Assembly (NCBI GenBank): GCA_900323505.1
Contig: OOIN01000016.1
Span: 1-64,000, forward strand
Direction: 5' to 3'
DNA from: Ustilago trichophora
Lineage: Eukaryota; Basidiomycota; Ustilaginomycetes; Ustilaginales; Ustilaginaceae
Length of the DNA: 64,000 nt
The position numbers and the translations under genes are program-made. This document shows positions 19,298 through 30,629 of the stretch, piece by piece. Below the pieces are notes generated by a model. It saw nothing but the letters and a program-made list of their open reading frames with translations. It had not been told where the DNA came from and searched no databases. Every line of letters starts with the position of its first letter. The stretch's first letter is position 1.

Positions 19298-20722
19298 ATG
19301 CCTGGTCTTCGTCTTCCTCACCGCGTAAGTCATCTTCACCATCAAACGAACCTCATTTCAAACTCTTGCTGACACTGTTCGACTTCGACTCATCCATCAG
19401 GTGGCTGTCATCACTGGCGGCGGCTCGTGAGTATCTCTCTCTCTCTCTGTCCATTGCATGTAATTCTGCTCTTCCTACTGACACTCTTTCATCCCCCTAT
19501 CGATGGATTACAGCGGTATCGGCCGTGAATGCGCCATCCTCTTTGCCTCCGAGGGTGCCAACGTTGTTCTCGCCGATATCAACCTCGAAGCCTGCCAAAA
19601 GACCGCTGATCTCGTCAACGAGCGTTTCAACAATGCCGAGCTTCCCGTCAAGGCCATCGCCATGAAGTGCGACGTCAGCAAGGAGGACGAGGTCGCTGCT
19701 ATCGTCAAGCGCGCCGTTGATGAGTTTGGCCGTCTCGACGTTATGGTAAGAACTTCCCCACTACCCTCCACTACCCTCCAAGTTTAGCTGAATCAGCTTC
19801 GTCTTACATACCATTATTTTTTTCTGCTGCGTGGCTCTCTGACAGTTCAACAACGCCGGTATCATGCACCCCGCCGACGACAACGCCCTCAACACCGACG
19901 AAAAGATCTGGGACCTGACCCAGGCCATCAACGTCAAGGGCGTCTGGTACGGCTGCAAGCACGCCATCATCGCCATGCGAAACAACCCCACCGACGAGTC
20001 CAAGGGTCTTCATGTCGGTGGTTCCATTATCAACACTGCCTCATTCGTCGCCATCATGGGCGCTGCCACCCCCCAGATCGCCTACACCGCCTCCAAGGGC
20101 GCTGTCCTCGCCATGACTCGCGAACTTGCCATGGTCCACGCTAGGGAGGGAATCCGTGTCAACTCGCTCTGCCCGTGCGTATCTCCATCTTTGCTCTACC
20201 GAGGCTTCTCTCTACGTAAATCCGATGCTGACCGACTAACCATCTCACCTTCTGACCATCAACTTCCCTTGAACGCAAACAGTGGCCCACTGCAGACACC
20301 ACTCCTCATGGACTTCCTCAACACCCCCGAAAAGCTCAACCGTCGCATGACCCACCTGCCTATGGGCCGATTCGGTGAGGCTGTCGAACAGGCCAAGGCC
20401 GTCCTTTTCCGTACGTCTCGCTCCTATACTTAGATCAAGCGTCTTTTGGCATCTTCAACTGACTCTCTTGTCTTCCTTTTATCGCTTGTGGTGGATCTTG
20501 CAGTCGCCACCGACGAATCCTCCTACGTCCTCGGCCACGACCTTTTGGTCGACGGTGGTCTGTCCAGCGCCTACGTCGTAAGTTGATCATCCTACCTTCT
20601 CCTATGATAATCTGAGATATCCCGATCTGACCCCCTTCCTTTGCCGTCTCACCCCGATCGATTCACATCTGCAGACCGCCGAGGGTCAGCCAGTCTTGCC
20701 CGCTCCCAAGAGCCTTGTTTAA
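19298..20722 (+). CDS. Short-chain dehydrogenase/reductase, seven exons
   Basis: Exons 19298-19324, 19401-19426, 19514-19745, 19846-20174, 20283-20410, 20504-20577 and 20675-20722 give 287 residues with frame kept at every junction. All introns are GT-AG. The first two exons are only 27 and 26 bp, and the second intron falls inside the cofactor motif TGGGSGIG (14-21). Other classical SDR marks: NNAG after LDVM, the catalytic YTASK, and CPGPLQTP restored across intron 4. It is an NAD(P)-dependent alcohol/ketone oxidoreductase; the substrate cannot be read from the sequence. This is the most intron-rich gene in the window. It lies between the ALDH and OPT genes and is convergent with OPT (173 bp apart). 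Confidence 0.9.
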
Positions 20723-20895
20723 GCCCATTACGCATTACACCAGTGTCAACTACAATCGCACCCCCACACACACGCGCGCTACACGAAGGAAATTCTAATC
20801 TTGTACGAACATAAGATGCATTTCTACTGCTGTGATAAGGCAGGATGTTCGACAACTTGGATCCGTTACTCAACGGGGGTGGTCTGAAATGGAGG

Positions 20896-23404
20896 CTAAG
20901 AAGACGACGGGTCGGGACAGTAGTCTGGGAAGCCGTCTGGGTTGCCTGCCCACTGATGTGATTGCAATCGTCACCAAATAAGGATAAGAAAGAAGCAGTG
21001 TTTGGTGAGCGAATCTGGTCAACCCTCTATCGTCACGAGCATCTATCTGCCCGCGTCGAATTTGGATACTTACGGTAGGGAAAGGATGTTCGGTACCCGC
21101 CGCGCCAAACACGGCGAAGCTGAGGATGAAAATTACCAACAAGGATCCACCGTCCCAACCGGCACCGATGATATAATTGTACTCTTTGAACCATTTGGGG
21201 TATCTTGTCCTCACCCAACCTTGGGAGATGAGACCGACGAGGATTGTGCTCAAGATGACGCAGTTCTGGCCTGCGGTCATCCAAGCCGAGTAGAGGAAGA
21301 CTGTAGGTAGGACCAAATTTTTGGTCTCAAAGCTTCCAATTCGGGGGACGAACCTTGTAAAAGTCCAATGGACCACCACCGCCGCCATACCGATAAGCAC
21401 TGCCATAGGTATAACAAAGTATCCCGTTCCTGGACCATACATGTACTTTGCCATGCTCCACGTTACGGCACTGACGTTGAGACTCTGGTAGTAGGCGCCG
21501 GACCAAACGTAGCTTCCCGTATTGGTGTGGAGAAGGGCGAATTTGGAGCTGATGATCGTCGACGCAATGGCGTAGTTGAGAAAAGCGCCGAATACGGTAC
21601 CGATGACTTGGGTGATGAACATGGATCGAGGAGGGATCTTGAGATATTGTCCCATCTTGAGGTCGTTGGATAGGTTGATCACCTGGGCAATTGTGGAGTG
21701 GGACCAAGCGTAAAAGTAAAGATTGGCAAGAGGGCGGCCTGGTGAAACGACACCTCCGATCATCTTGGTTAGATTGTTGGTACTAATCCCGTTACCCAGT
21801 AGCGCATACAGTACACCCGAAAACGGCGCAACCACAGTCCCCAACACAAGCGCTACAACGTATCCGTACCACGGCAACGTCGTATCCTGCGTCAAGACTA
21901 CGATCAATCCAAACACGAAAGAGATCGCTAAAAGGATCAGATACCACCAGTGTGGAGCCTCTTTATACTTTTGCATCGCTTTCCAGTGTCGATCCGGTTG
22001 CGTCTTGTCTCGACTCTGTCGGATGCTTTTTAGAACATCTTTGCCCCAAAACAGCATTACATGAGTCACCAGCGCTCCAATGGCTGCATTTCTAACCAGC
22101 ATTCCCCAAGCATACGTTCCCGTCACATTTGGATATCCTACCGCTTCCAGCTTGGTCCTGTCCAGAATGCCATTGACGAATACAGCACTCTGGTTGTATT
22201 TTTTCCCATTGTCGGCAAAGATGCTCGTCGACATGAAGGGGAAGTTTTTAGCGTTCCAAATGTTGCTATAGTAGATTCCTGCCATGGCAGCGTAGCATAC
22301 TGCGTATCCAATCCAGCTATTGGCCTGTTGAATCAGAGGAAGCGAAAGTTGGGTAGAGGTGATGTATTGCCAATCGAAGCTGAGAGACAACAGACCCATG
22401 CCTTCGTTGCTTTGGGCTCCACCAAAGATGTTTGTCAGCGTCTGCTGAATTCGCTTCGGTGCATGCATACTGGCCAAGCATGGAATGCTAAACGAGTTGA
22501 GAGTTGGGAAGATGTAGGCTGGGAAAAACTCGTAGAGACCCATCCCACAGAAACTGTACCAAAACGCCTTTGTTCGTTTGGCACTGAAACTCTTATCCCA
22601 ATGAAAAGCTTGGAAGAGATCCACCAACGGCAGCGTACCCCAATACACCATTTCGGCAGGGTAGACGATGATGGGTCTGAAGATTCCCGCGAGACCATAG
22701 CCAAACAGTCCGATGGAAAGCACAGACAGAACGGCGGTGGTGTTGGTGACGGGGATATCGGTGTAAAAGAGTTTTTGGGTGCCAAAGACGTCGCTGGAAT
22801 GGGCACCGTTGGAGGCGCTAGATGCGGTGATGCTGGCGATTGCGTGTTCTTTCAGGCCAAAATCTCCAGGATTGATGAAATGGACCGAGGTGATGAGCCA
22901 GTGCGGGAGCTTGTCATCGCCGAATCGAGCAACGAGGCTTTTTTTGGTCGGCAAGAGACGTGCCCATGCAGTGCCGAGGATGTAAATGATGATTGCCAAA
23001 AAAGTACCGCTGATGTCGGCCGTGGTGGGTTTAAACCGATAGATCTGGGTCAGTACCGCTTGGAAAGCCGCTCCGACAAGACCAAGTGTAATGCTACGAA
23101 AGGTGAAACATGCATCTCCGTCATCACGATCGCTGATGAGATGGTCAGAGACATCGCGACCGTTGCGAATCACCTTTTCGCCGTTGTGAGGTTCGACGGT
23201 TTCCGAAGCTGTTTCATGGAGGGGAGGAGAAGGTGAGGATGTCACATCGGGGGTTTGGGGTTTATCATTGGGCTGCTTGTCTTCGTCGATCGAAGAAGGT
23301 TTTTCCGAAGGAGGGGTGGAGGGGGAAGAGGTGGCAGTGGGAGCAAGGATGGGTAGCTGGGAGAGCTCGTCTGGGCTCTCCAGCGCGGGTGAGGGGTTGG
23401 TCAT
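20896..23404 (-). CDS. OPT-family oligopeptide transporter
   Basis: Two exons, 23404-21074 and 20952-20896, give 795 residues. The last 19 residues (WAGNPDGFPDYCPDPSSS region) come from the small second exon and match the usual OPT C-terminus, which supports the splice. The N-terminal 95 residues are Pro/Ser/Thr rich and cytosolic. About 14-16 membrane segments follow. OPT signatures seen are HFINPGDFGLKEH (NPG at 178-180), a KIPPR block (LKIPPRSMFITQVIG) and SVLSIGLFGYGLAG. The family carries tetra- and pentapeptides, glutathione or metal chelates by proton symport at the plasma membrane. The precise cargo is unknown. Confidence 0.93.
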
Positions 23405-24704
23405 TTTGATGATCTTTCGACCAAGATCAAAGGGTGAAAACTTTACTGAGGAGGGGGCAGAACGAGCTCATACGACACAAAACAGGGCGCTTCTTATACA
23501 TCAACTTTTGAGACAGAGTATAGCTCAGGAACGTACCACAGCAATGCATCCTTACCCCCACTGTGATGCAACAGACAGCTGCTTGATTTCTCACCTCACT
23601 TGTACTTGTAGGCTGAGAAATAGAACCTGTTCTATTGCGCTAACCGCCCCACCATGTGGCTATCACACCATACAGCTCAATCTCACAATCAGAGTACAAG
23701 AAACACCGACACCGGTCCGATGGAATGCCTACGCTTCGCTTGTGTTCCTCTCCAACCTGCGGTTCAGCAGAGCGGGGTTGAGAGGCGCTACGAAAAGTGC
23801 GGAAGGTCTCATTCCGATTAGGGAAAGGGTTTTGATGATTGGCAAGGGATGGAACGATTGCGCATAAATATGGCGTGACAGGCGGCGGAGCGCAATTCGA
23901 CCGTCGAAGCCAACGACATCGGAATTGGAAATACAACAAAAGAAACGCACTGTTCCCTGCATGAAGTTCAGGTGCTTCTTTAGCTTGCTTCCATGCATGC
24001 TCTCCTCCCTATCCTGGCTGGCAGAATGATAAGCAAAAGGCGCAAATCTCACTCAACAAGTAGCCTTGGTACAGTACAGGGTCGCACGAATTCGGCCAAC
24101 CACAGATATTACAGAAAACCAATGCTCTGCCGTTTGAGAAAGGGCATATAATCTCGCGCCAGAATGCCAGTATCGCAATTGGCCGATGCTCCTCAACCTT
24201 GTCCTTGCTCTATCCACTCGCACCTTGCGGTAGATTTGTAGCGGGATGGCGTCTTCCGATATCATCAACCCACCAATCCCACCAACAAATCCTCCCTCCT
24301 CTCCCCCCTCCCTTTCCACGTGAGAAAGATCGGTGGGCTAAAGATTCGCTTGCTTGAATCTAGGAACGACTGAATCGCACGTATCTCTTTGCCGGAGCTG
24401 TCGGGCCGAACGGGCGAGCGATACTCCGCGACTCCACTCTTGCGTGGCGGAGATTTGCTCTATCTGACAGCTATACTCTTGGGTCAGAAGTGTTCTCAAA
24501 CCATGATTCGCTGGACATAGGCTTCACATCTCTGAATCACGCCTTGTGGCACACACAATCTTGAGCATCAAATGCTGTGGGAGACAATGTTCATATGCCA
24601 TGTAATGGAAAAGAGAAAGTTACAACAGGAAGCAATGAAAAGATATGTTTAGAATGAAGCATCTTCTTTTGTTTTGTTTTTGTTCTTTTTTGTTTTTTTG
24701 GTTT
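23405..24704. other. Intergenic, no gene seen
   Basis: About 1.3 kb between the OPT start and the 3' end of the flavin monooxygenase gene. Short frames only. A T-rich stretch with GTTTTTG repeats (24660-24710) adjoins the monooxygenase stop codon. Confidence 0.6.
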
Positions 24705-26054
24705 TTACGCATCGGTGGCGATGGCTGTGGAGCTAGCAGGGATGTTGGGGATGCCGTTGGTTGATGATGGCGACTTCTGGTTGGGGTATACGGTGTCGCG
24801 AATGTGCTTCTTCATGTCGTAGGTGTTCATCTCGTTGACGGTGAGCTTGTTCTCCTTGGCGGCGAGAGCGGCGTCGGGAGCGCTGAGCGACGAGAATCCG
24901 ATGCGCTCGTTGAGGTTCTCGAGTGCGGCGGTGGAAGCCTGCTGAACACGGGTGGCACGAGGCTTGCGGATGTCCTGGTAGAGCTTGAGACCAGCCTCAA
25001 TGTTGTTGGTGAAGTTGTAGTCCTTGGAGAAGATGATACCGAGAGCAGCAGCGTCCTCGATGGCCTGGCAGGCACCTTGAGATTGGTGAGGCATCATTGG
25101 GTGGGCAGCGTCACCGAGAATGCAGGTCTGCTTCTTGTACCAGTGCGAGTAAGGCTGGTGGACGTACAATCGCCAGGGCTTGCGCTCGACCGAATTCTGG
25201 ATGAGCTTGACGCAAAGAGGGTCGAGCCTTGAGTAGTCACCGGCAAGGATCTCCTCGGGGGGCACCTCCTCAAAGACGAAACCTTCGGACTGGTGCTTTG
25301 TGAGTTCGGTAGGCATGAAGCAGTAGAAGGAGACGACGTCACCACCGGCACATGGGCTCATGACGATCTTGTAGTACTGGTTGAGGTCGCCCTTGGGGTA
25401 TCCGCCCCAGAACTGAATGGCGGGGTCAGCAGCCCAGGTGAGACCGAGACGCTCGACCTCCTCCTTGGTAACGTTGCATCGGTAGCAGGTCTGAGGAGCC
25501 GACTTGATGTCGGGGGTAACGCCGATAGCGACACGAGCCTTGGAACGAATACCGTCGGAGCCAATGATGAGGTCAGCGGTGACCTTGTTGCCGTTGCGGA
25601 AGGTGATGACGTTGGTTTGGGTGTTGACATCCTCTGCAATGTGGTCCATGACAATCTCTACGGGGGTACCCTTGCCTTGTTTAGAGGTGGCGGTGTCCAT
25701 GAGCATCTTGTGCATGTCTTGACGGTGGAACATGTTGTAAACGTTGCCCCAAGTCTTTTCGTAGTCGTGAAGGTGGTACTGGTTGAGGATCTCGCCGGAC
25801 TCCCAATCGCGCATGGTGAGCTCCATGAGGATGACGGGTCGGCCGGACTGAACGTCGACGTCCCAATCGTGAAGCCATTGTGTACCGTTGGCAGCGCAAG
25901 AGATGGAAGCACCGACCTCGACGTTAAAGTCTCGTCGCTCGTAGACGGTGCACTTGTGACCTGCTCGACGAAGGGCGAGAGCGGTAGCGAAACCACCGAT
26001 ACCACCGCCGAGGACGGCGACGTTGAGCTGCTTGAATGAGGAAGAGTCGGACAT
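24705..26054 (-). CDS. FAD-dependent monooxygenase, salicylate hydroxylase-like
   Basis: A 449-residue intronless protein. It has the three FAD/NAD(P)H motifs of the PHBH class: GGGIGG (16-21) with the following acidic YERR, GSDGIRSK (165-172) and GDAAHPMMPHQSQG (314-327). The closest functional group by motif pattern is salicylate 1-monooxygenase, which turns salicylate into catechol using O2 and NAD(P)H. Smut fungi are known to have such enzymes and may use them against host salicylate or as a carbon route. Other aromatic hydroxylases of the same class cannot be excluded. Cytosolic, with no signal peptide. A Zn2Cys6 regulator gene starts 1.2 kb away and is divergently transcribed. Confidence 0.9.
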   Translation of the reverse strand: MSDSSSFKQLNVAVLGGGIGGFATALALRRAGHKCTVYERRDFNVEVGASISCAANGTQWLHDWDVDVQSGRPVILMELTMRDWESGEILNQYHLHDYEKTWGNVYNMFHRQDMHKMLMDTATSKQGKGTPVEIVMDHIAEDVNTQTNVITFRNGNKVTADLIIGSDGIRSKARVAIGVTPDIKSAPQTCYRCNVTKEEVERLGLTWAADPAIQFWGGYPKGDLNQYYKIVMSPCAGGDVVSFYCFMPTELTKHQSEGFVFEEVPPEEILAGDYSRLDPLCVKLIQNSVERKPWRLYVHQPYSHWYKKQTCILGDAAHPMMPHQSQGACQAIEDAAALGIIFSKDYNFTNNIEAGLKLYQDIRKPRATRVQQASTAALENLNERIGFSSLSAPDAALAAKENKLTVNEMNTYDMKKHIRDTVYPNQKSPSSTNGIPNIPASSTAIATDA

Positions 26055-26785
26055 TGTGTATGTATGTATGTAAGAGGGAAGTGAGCAAGTGTGTAGAATG
26101 GAGTGATGATGATGGTGACGAGGAGGGTAGAGGATGGCGAAGAAGAAGGCTTGACTTTATAATCCAATGGCTTGTCTTGTCGAATGGTGCCAAGGGGGTA
26201 AAGGGTTGGGTGCAGAGAGCCAACGACGGCTTCTCCACACGGACACACGGACATGGTCCGAAGAGCCAAGAGCCAAGAGGGTGGGAGAGGCGGCGAAATA
26301 GCGTTGCGCGAATAGCCGTGTGTGAGTGAGAGTAGCACAAGGACGAGATACGAGGCTGCTTGGAATGCTCGATTGGATTAGAATCAATTGTGATTGTGAC
26401 GCAGCGACCTTGGACAGCAAACTCAAAATGCGGGGAAGGTCACTGTCGTAGCACAGTCACACAGTGTGAGTGTGTGTGAGTGTGACAGGTTTACAAAAAG
26501 AAGCGTGACAAGACCGCGCAAGTGGAGCCGCGGACACTCTCCGCGAATCTAGGCCGTTGTTGGATCAAAGCCTCGCAATCAAGACAGAGATCGATCATTG
26601 TCCCCTCTCCCGATTCATGCTCACCCAGTAGTACTGTAGTATGTATACAGTATTTCAAATCAAAGCTCACATGACCATTCAGTGTCATCGTAAAAAAGTG
26701 CATCATTGCCCCGCATTCCCAACCGATCCGAAGTGATGGTTCAGTCCTTCTCTTATCGCGCGCTAAAATTCAATTCGGCTGTGTC

Positions 26786-26825
<40 letters not shown>

Positions 26826-27234
26826 TCTTCCCCGCAAAGGCTGTCCTTCCACATATCGTACAGCACAATCCATTTCCTTCTTGTCGCAACAAGATAAGCT
26901 CGAGCCTTTCATTCCTTCCCGCGCATTCTTTCCGTCTATATAACCTACTTCCATCTCGGCGACCATACGCGGCCCCATCTCCGTTCTTCTTCTTCTTCTT
27001 CTTCTTTGCTTCCCTAATCCTTAATCCTTTCTGTCTCCAACAAATCACTAACACCACATTAGCTTACATACGCTTGCAGCATCACCCCCGCAATCCCTTC
27101 TCGTGATTGCTCGTCATCTCGAATCCCCCATTGTTGCACCCCTTTGCAGACCCTGACCTGCAATGCTGTCTCATACCCGCGCACTCTTACTCTAAAAACA
27201 CAAACTTCGCTTCCTCCTCGCCATCGTCATCGCA
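26055..27234. promoter_or_regulatory. Divergent upstream region, monooxygenase and Zn2Cys6 regulator
   Basis: A 1.2-kb region between two divergent genes. It contains a TGTATGTATG run beside the monooxygenase start, a CT run at about 26787-26823, a TATATAACC box near 26937 and TTC repeats at about 26985-27006. A regulator that adjoins and is divergent from its target is a common fungal layout, but no binding site is proven. Confidence 0.5.
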
Positions 27235-29871
27235 ATGCCATCCGCCGACGCCAACAACTCCAATGTCTCCCCTACCTCTCTCACAAACCATGCCCTACCT
27301 GCTTCTTCTACATCCACTGCCACCAACATTCCTCCCAATCCAAGTATAGGCGGCAGCAGCAGCGTCAAGAATCTCAGCTGTCTTCAATGTCGCAAGCGCA
27401 AGACAAGATGCGACAAAAAGTATCCCTGTTCTCCTTGCGTCATTCGCGGTGACGCGGCTTCTTGCACTCAGGTACAGCAAACCATTGCTTCCATCACAAC
27501 TTCCTACGCCGCATCCACCTCTCCAACCCGCGAACCACAGCCTCCTTTGCATCGTGCTTCCATCTCCCACTCCCACGATGATCACGTCACCGCCGCTGCC
27601 ACCGCCGCTGCCACCGCCGCTGCCGCTTCCTCATCAGGCTCCTCCAGCAAGCTCGAACCACAAGAATCCCCCTTCGGTCCTGATCGCTTCATTGGCTTTG
27701 AAGCCGAACGACTGTACCGTCTAGAAGCTCGCATGGATCGCATCGAACGCTACGTCTTGCACAATCGTCTTCAGCTCAACGATCCTCACTACCCAACCAC
27801 CGCAATCGCATCCAACACCCAGGATGATCCGCTTGCCAACCTCGATCGCACTCACTCCAAACAGGAGCTTCCCATCGGCCAAGACATCCAAGATCTCTTC
27901 GAAGATGCTGCCATGGGGCGCAAGCTCAAACTCAAGAGCTTGCCACTCGGCGCTGTCGGCGTAGCCGTCGAGGGCGAATCCAAGGATCCCGAGACAGACG
28001 AGGAACAGATGCTCGATCAACGTTCTGCAGACTCTTCGGCAGATGTCGCTTTCCGCTTCGCTCAGTTCTTACCACCCAATAGCGCCACCCTCCTCGAATT
28101 CTACTTTTCTCAAGTCGACTGGACCACCCGTGTCTTGCCTCCCGAGAGCCACACCGATTTCCTCCAACTCTCCAAAATGCAGCCAGAACACATCGCCGCC
28201 TTCCCCGTCTCTAGTGCCATGGTCTGCTGTTATTTTGTCGTCATCGCACTCGCCCTTCACTTTTCCGATCCCGCTTTGCTCGAAAAGGTCGGCATCTCCA
28301 AAAAGGAAGCATCCCGCTTGGCAGACACTCTCTGTACAGGTAGTCAACAGCTCCTCTGGTCGTCCAACTTCCTTCAGTCACAGCAACTCGAGCATCTTGC
28401 ATGCATCTGCTTGCTAGGCGTCTACCAGCACAACCGAAAGGAGCAAGCAGACGGACAGTGGGCCCTGCTCGGCTCAGCCATCAAAGTCGCCCAAAACATT
28501 GGTCTCGCACGCCTCGATCACGGTGCTGCATCTCACAAACCATCGGCTAGCATGAGGAACGAGGCTCGTCGTGAGCTCGGCCGCCGTATCTGGTGGAACC
28601 TCACCTGGCTCGACTGGTCCCACGCTGTTGCCCACTTCGGCACCTACTCGGTCAACCCGCTCCAAAACCGCACCAACCTTCCCGCCAACGTCGAAATCCA
28701 CAACGACAGTCTCACGCTTCACTCTCCAGACGTATATACCCACTCCTCGTCCATCACCATGCGCATGCGCTACGTCACCATCTACCGCGAGATTGTCGAT
28801 GTCTCCAACGAGCGTCCCATGCTCTCTCGCGCCCAGATCCATCGCTTCGTCAGCAAGCTCAACGAGGTTCACGATTCGACTCCTGCTTGCTTGCGCTACT
28901 CGCCCGATCGCTCGTTCGACAAGCCCGACCAGGCCATGGAATCCGTCATGCTTGAGCTCATGTACCTCAACCGTATCCTTCGACTCCACCGTGTGCATCA
29001 GCTCTCTGGTTTTACCGACGAAGAATGGAGGTTCGCACGCAAGGCATGCCTCTCTTCCGCCAGCTGCATCATCCGCATTCTTTCACTCCAAGAGCAGAGC
29101 GTAATTCACAAGTTCTGGCTCGTCACTTTCTACCTTCTCGGCGCCGCCATGGCGCTCGTCATGGAGCTCTGCTGCGCGCGTCAGCACGATCTCGACGCTG
29201 CCGCGGTGCGCACCAGCTTGGCCACTGCTGTTTCGCTGCTCTCCAAAGCCGGTCCGGGAAGTGAAGCCGCGCGCAACTCCCGCCGCATCCTTAAAGAGCT
29301 CCTCAGCGCTGAGAACAAGATCCGCGAGGCATTTGCCCGACTCGGTGGACTCGAGAGGATCGCTGAAGAGAAGCTCGACACGAGCGGTACCAAGGACATC
29401 TTCCTCGATGTACTCCAAAAAGTTTTTACCTCGACCAGATGCAAGCGCAAGCGAGCCTTTGAGAACGGGCCTGGTGCGGGCATGCAGGAACCACCCAAGG
29501 GTGCTAAGCGTCGCATCGAGGCAGACTCGGCACAACAGACACGCGAGTCGAGCGTCTCGTCGGTGGGCGAGGGCAAGACTCGCGCCGCCGTTAACAACAA
29601 CAACAACAACAACGCCAATGGTGCTAGCAATACCCCTGCGGGTATGGAAGGAGCCTACAGCTGGTTGGATCCTAACAACTTTGGAAGCATGGCTACAGAT
29701 GCTGCTGGCAAGCCGATCGAGGCGCTGTCTGTGGGTGATGGCACTGTAGCTTCCAATGAGAGCGATTGGCAGGGCGACCAGTCGCTCTTCCCTTCGCTCG
29801 ATGGCATTCTATCGGGCGCTCTGTCGATCGACGAGTGGCTTGGTTCGTCTTATCCTTTTGATCATCTCTGA
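27235..29871 (+). CDS. Zn2Cys6 transcription factor with fungal-specific regulatory domain
   Basis: An 878-residue intronless protein. The binuclear zinc cluster is complete: Cys49, Cys52, Cys59, Cys65, Cys68 and Cys77 (CxxC-x6-C-x5-CxxC-x8-C) with the basic stretch RKRKTR. A Ser/Ala-rich linker follows, then a short coiled segment (ERLYRLEARMDRIERYV). The middle homology region spans about residues 280-570 and includes the family mark GRRIWWNLTWLDWSHA. An Asn run (NNNNNNN near 785-792) and an acidic/hydrophobic tail may serve activation. Nuclear. Its target is unknown; the divergent salicylate-hydroxylase-like gene is the natural candidate. Confidence 0.93.
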   Translation: MPSADANNSNVSPTSLTNHALPASSTSTATNIPPNPSIGGSSSVKNLSCLQCRKRKTRCDKKYPCSPCVIRGDAASCTQVQQTIASITTSYAASTSPTREPQPPLHRASISHSHDDHVTAAATAAATAAAASSSGSSSKLEPQESPFGPDRFIGFEAERLYRLEARMDRIERYVLHNRLQLNDPHYPTTAIASNTQDDPLANLDRTHSKQELPIGQDIQDLFEDAAMGRKLKLKSLPLGAVGVAVEGESKDPETDEEQMLDQRSADSSADVAFRFAQFLPPNSATLLEFYFSQVDWTTRVLPPESHTDFLQLSKMQPEHIAAFPVSSAMVCCYFVVIALALHFSDPALLEKVGISKKEASRLADTLCTGSQQLLWSSNFLQSQQLEHLACICLLGVYQHNRKEQADGQWALLGSAIKVAQNIGLARLDHGAASHKPSASMRNEARRELGRRIWWNLTWLDWSHAVAHFGTYSVNPLQNRTNLPANVEIHNDSLTLHSPDVYTHSSSITMRMRYVTIYREIVDVSNERPMLSRAQIHRFVSKLNEVHDSTPACLRYSPDRSFDKPDQAMESVMLELMYLNRILRLHRVHQLSGFTDEEWRFARKACLSSASCIIRILSLQEQSVIHKFWLVTFYLLGAAMALVMELCCARQHDLDAAAVRTSLATAVSLLSKAGPGSEAARNSRRILKELLSAENKIREAFARLGGLERIAEEKLDTSGTKDIFLDVLQKVFTSTRCKRKRAFENGPGAGMQEPPKGAKRRIEADSAQQTRESSVSSVGEGKTRAAVNNNNNNNANGASNTPAGMEGAYSWLDPNNFGSMATDAAGKPIEALSVGDGTVASNESDWQGDQSLFPSLDGILSGALSIDEWLGSSYPFDHL

Positions 29872-30088
29872 AAACCTTGCCCTGGACCCTTTCGCGAGCT
29901 GTTTCACTAGTTCAAGCGTTGCCTGCAAGGAAGGTTGCTCTATAACACTGTACTTTTAGCGTATTAATATCACTGCCATACCACCATCCTCCCTTTCCTC
30001 ACGCAGACTTTCCCACACCGAGCCTCGATCCTGTAAGCATGAACGGACCATTTCTCTTCTACGTGACTACATTCTAAATTCTGTGAAT

Positions 30089-30629
30089 CTAGGACTGGGC
30101 CTTGCCCTCGTGGATCGCAACAAACTCGTCACCGATGGCAATCTGCATGGTGGCCGGGTTGGAAAAGTTGACAGCGTCAGGACCCAAGATCTTTGCAGTC
30201 TCTGGATCGTGGAAGAAGCCCCTAGCATCGTCGATATTGGCAAAGACAAACGAGGAGCATCCGTCGTAAGGCATGATCTGCATTGGGTTCTGTGGGCTCA
30301 ATGCGTCAGGTCCAAAGATGGAGACGAGCGGTTCTTTGGCTTTTTCGCTTTGACAGTGGAACTATTTTTGCCAGCCATCATCCCGTACCGAAGAAAGAAG
30401 GGGGGTTTGGTCAGTGCCTCTCCAAGTGATGCAGAGAGCGGAGAGGTAGTGTGCGTGTTGAACATACCTGGGTATACGAAATGCAGTTGTACTTGAGCAA
30501 GACGGGACTGGCCAAAGCGGCATGCTTCTGGGCATAGTAGTCGGAAAACTGCTCATCCGAAACGTCGTCCTTCTTCTTGAGGTAGATTGAGACTTTGAAG
30601 ACTTTGGCCCATTTTCCCGAGGTCGTCAT
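30089..30629 (-). CDS. EthD-domain protein
   Basis: Two exons, 30629-30468 and 30361-30089, joined over a 106-bp intron (GTATGT...AATAG), give 144 residues. The first exon has the dimeric alpha-beta barrel start (KVSIYLKKKDDVSDEQFSDY...KHAALA) and the second has DGCSSFVFANIDDARGFF and the end DEFVAIHEGKAQS. EthD-fold proteins act in ether degradation in bacteria and as small dehydratase/cyclase-like or unknown partners in fungal aromatic and pigment pathways. It is convergent with the Zn2Cys6 gene, 217 bp apart. The domain is well supported; the reaction is not. Confidence 0.85.
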
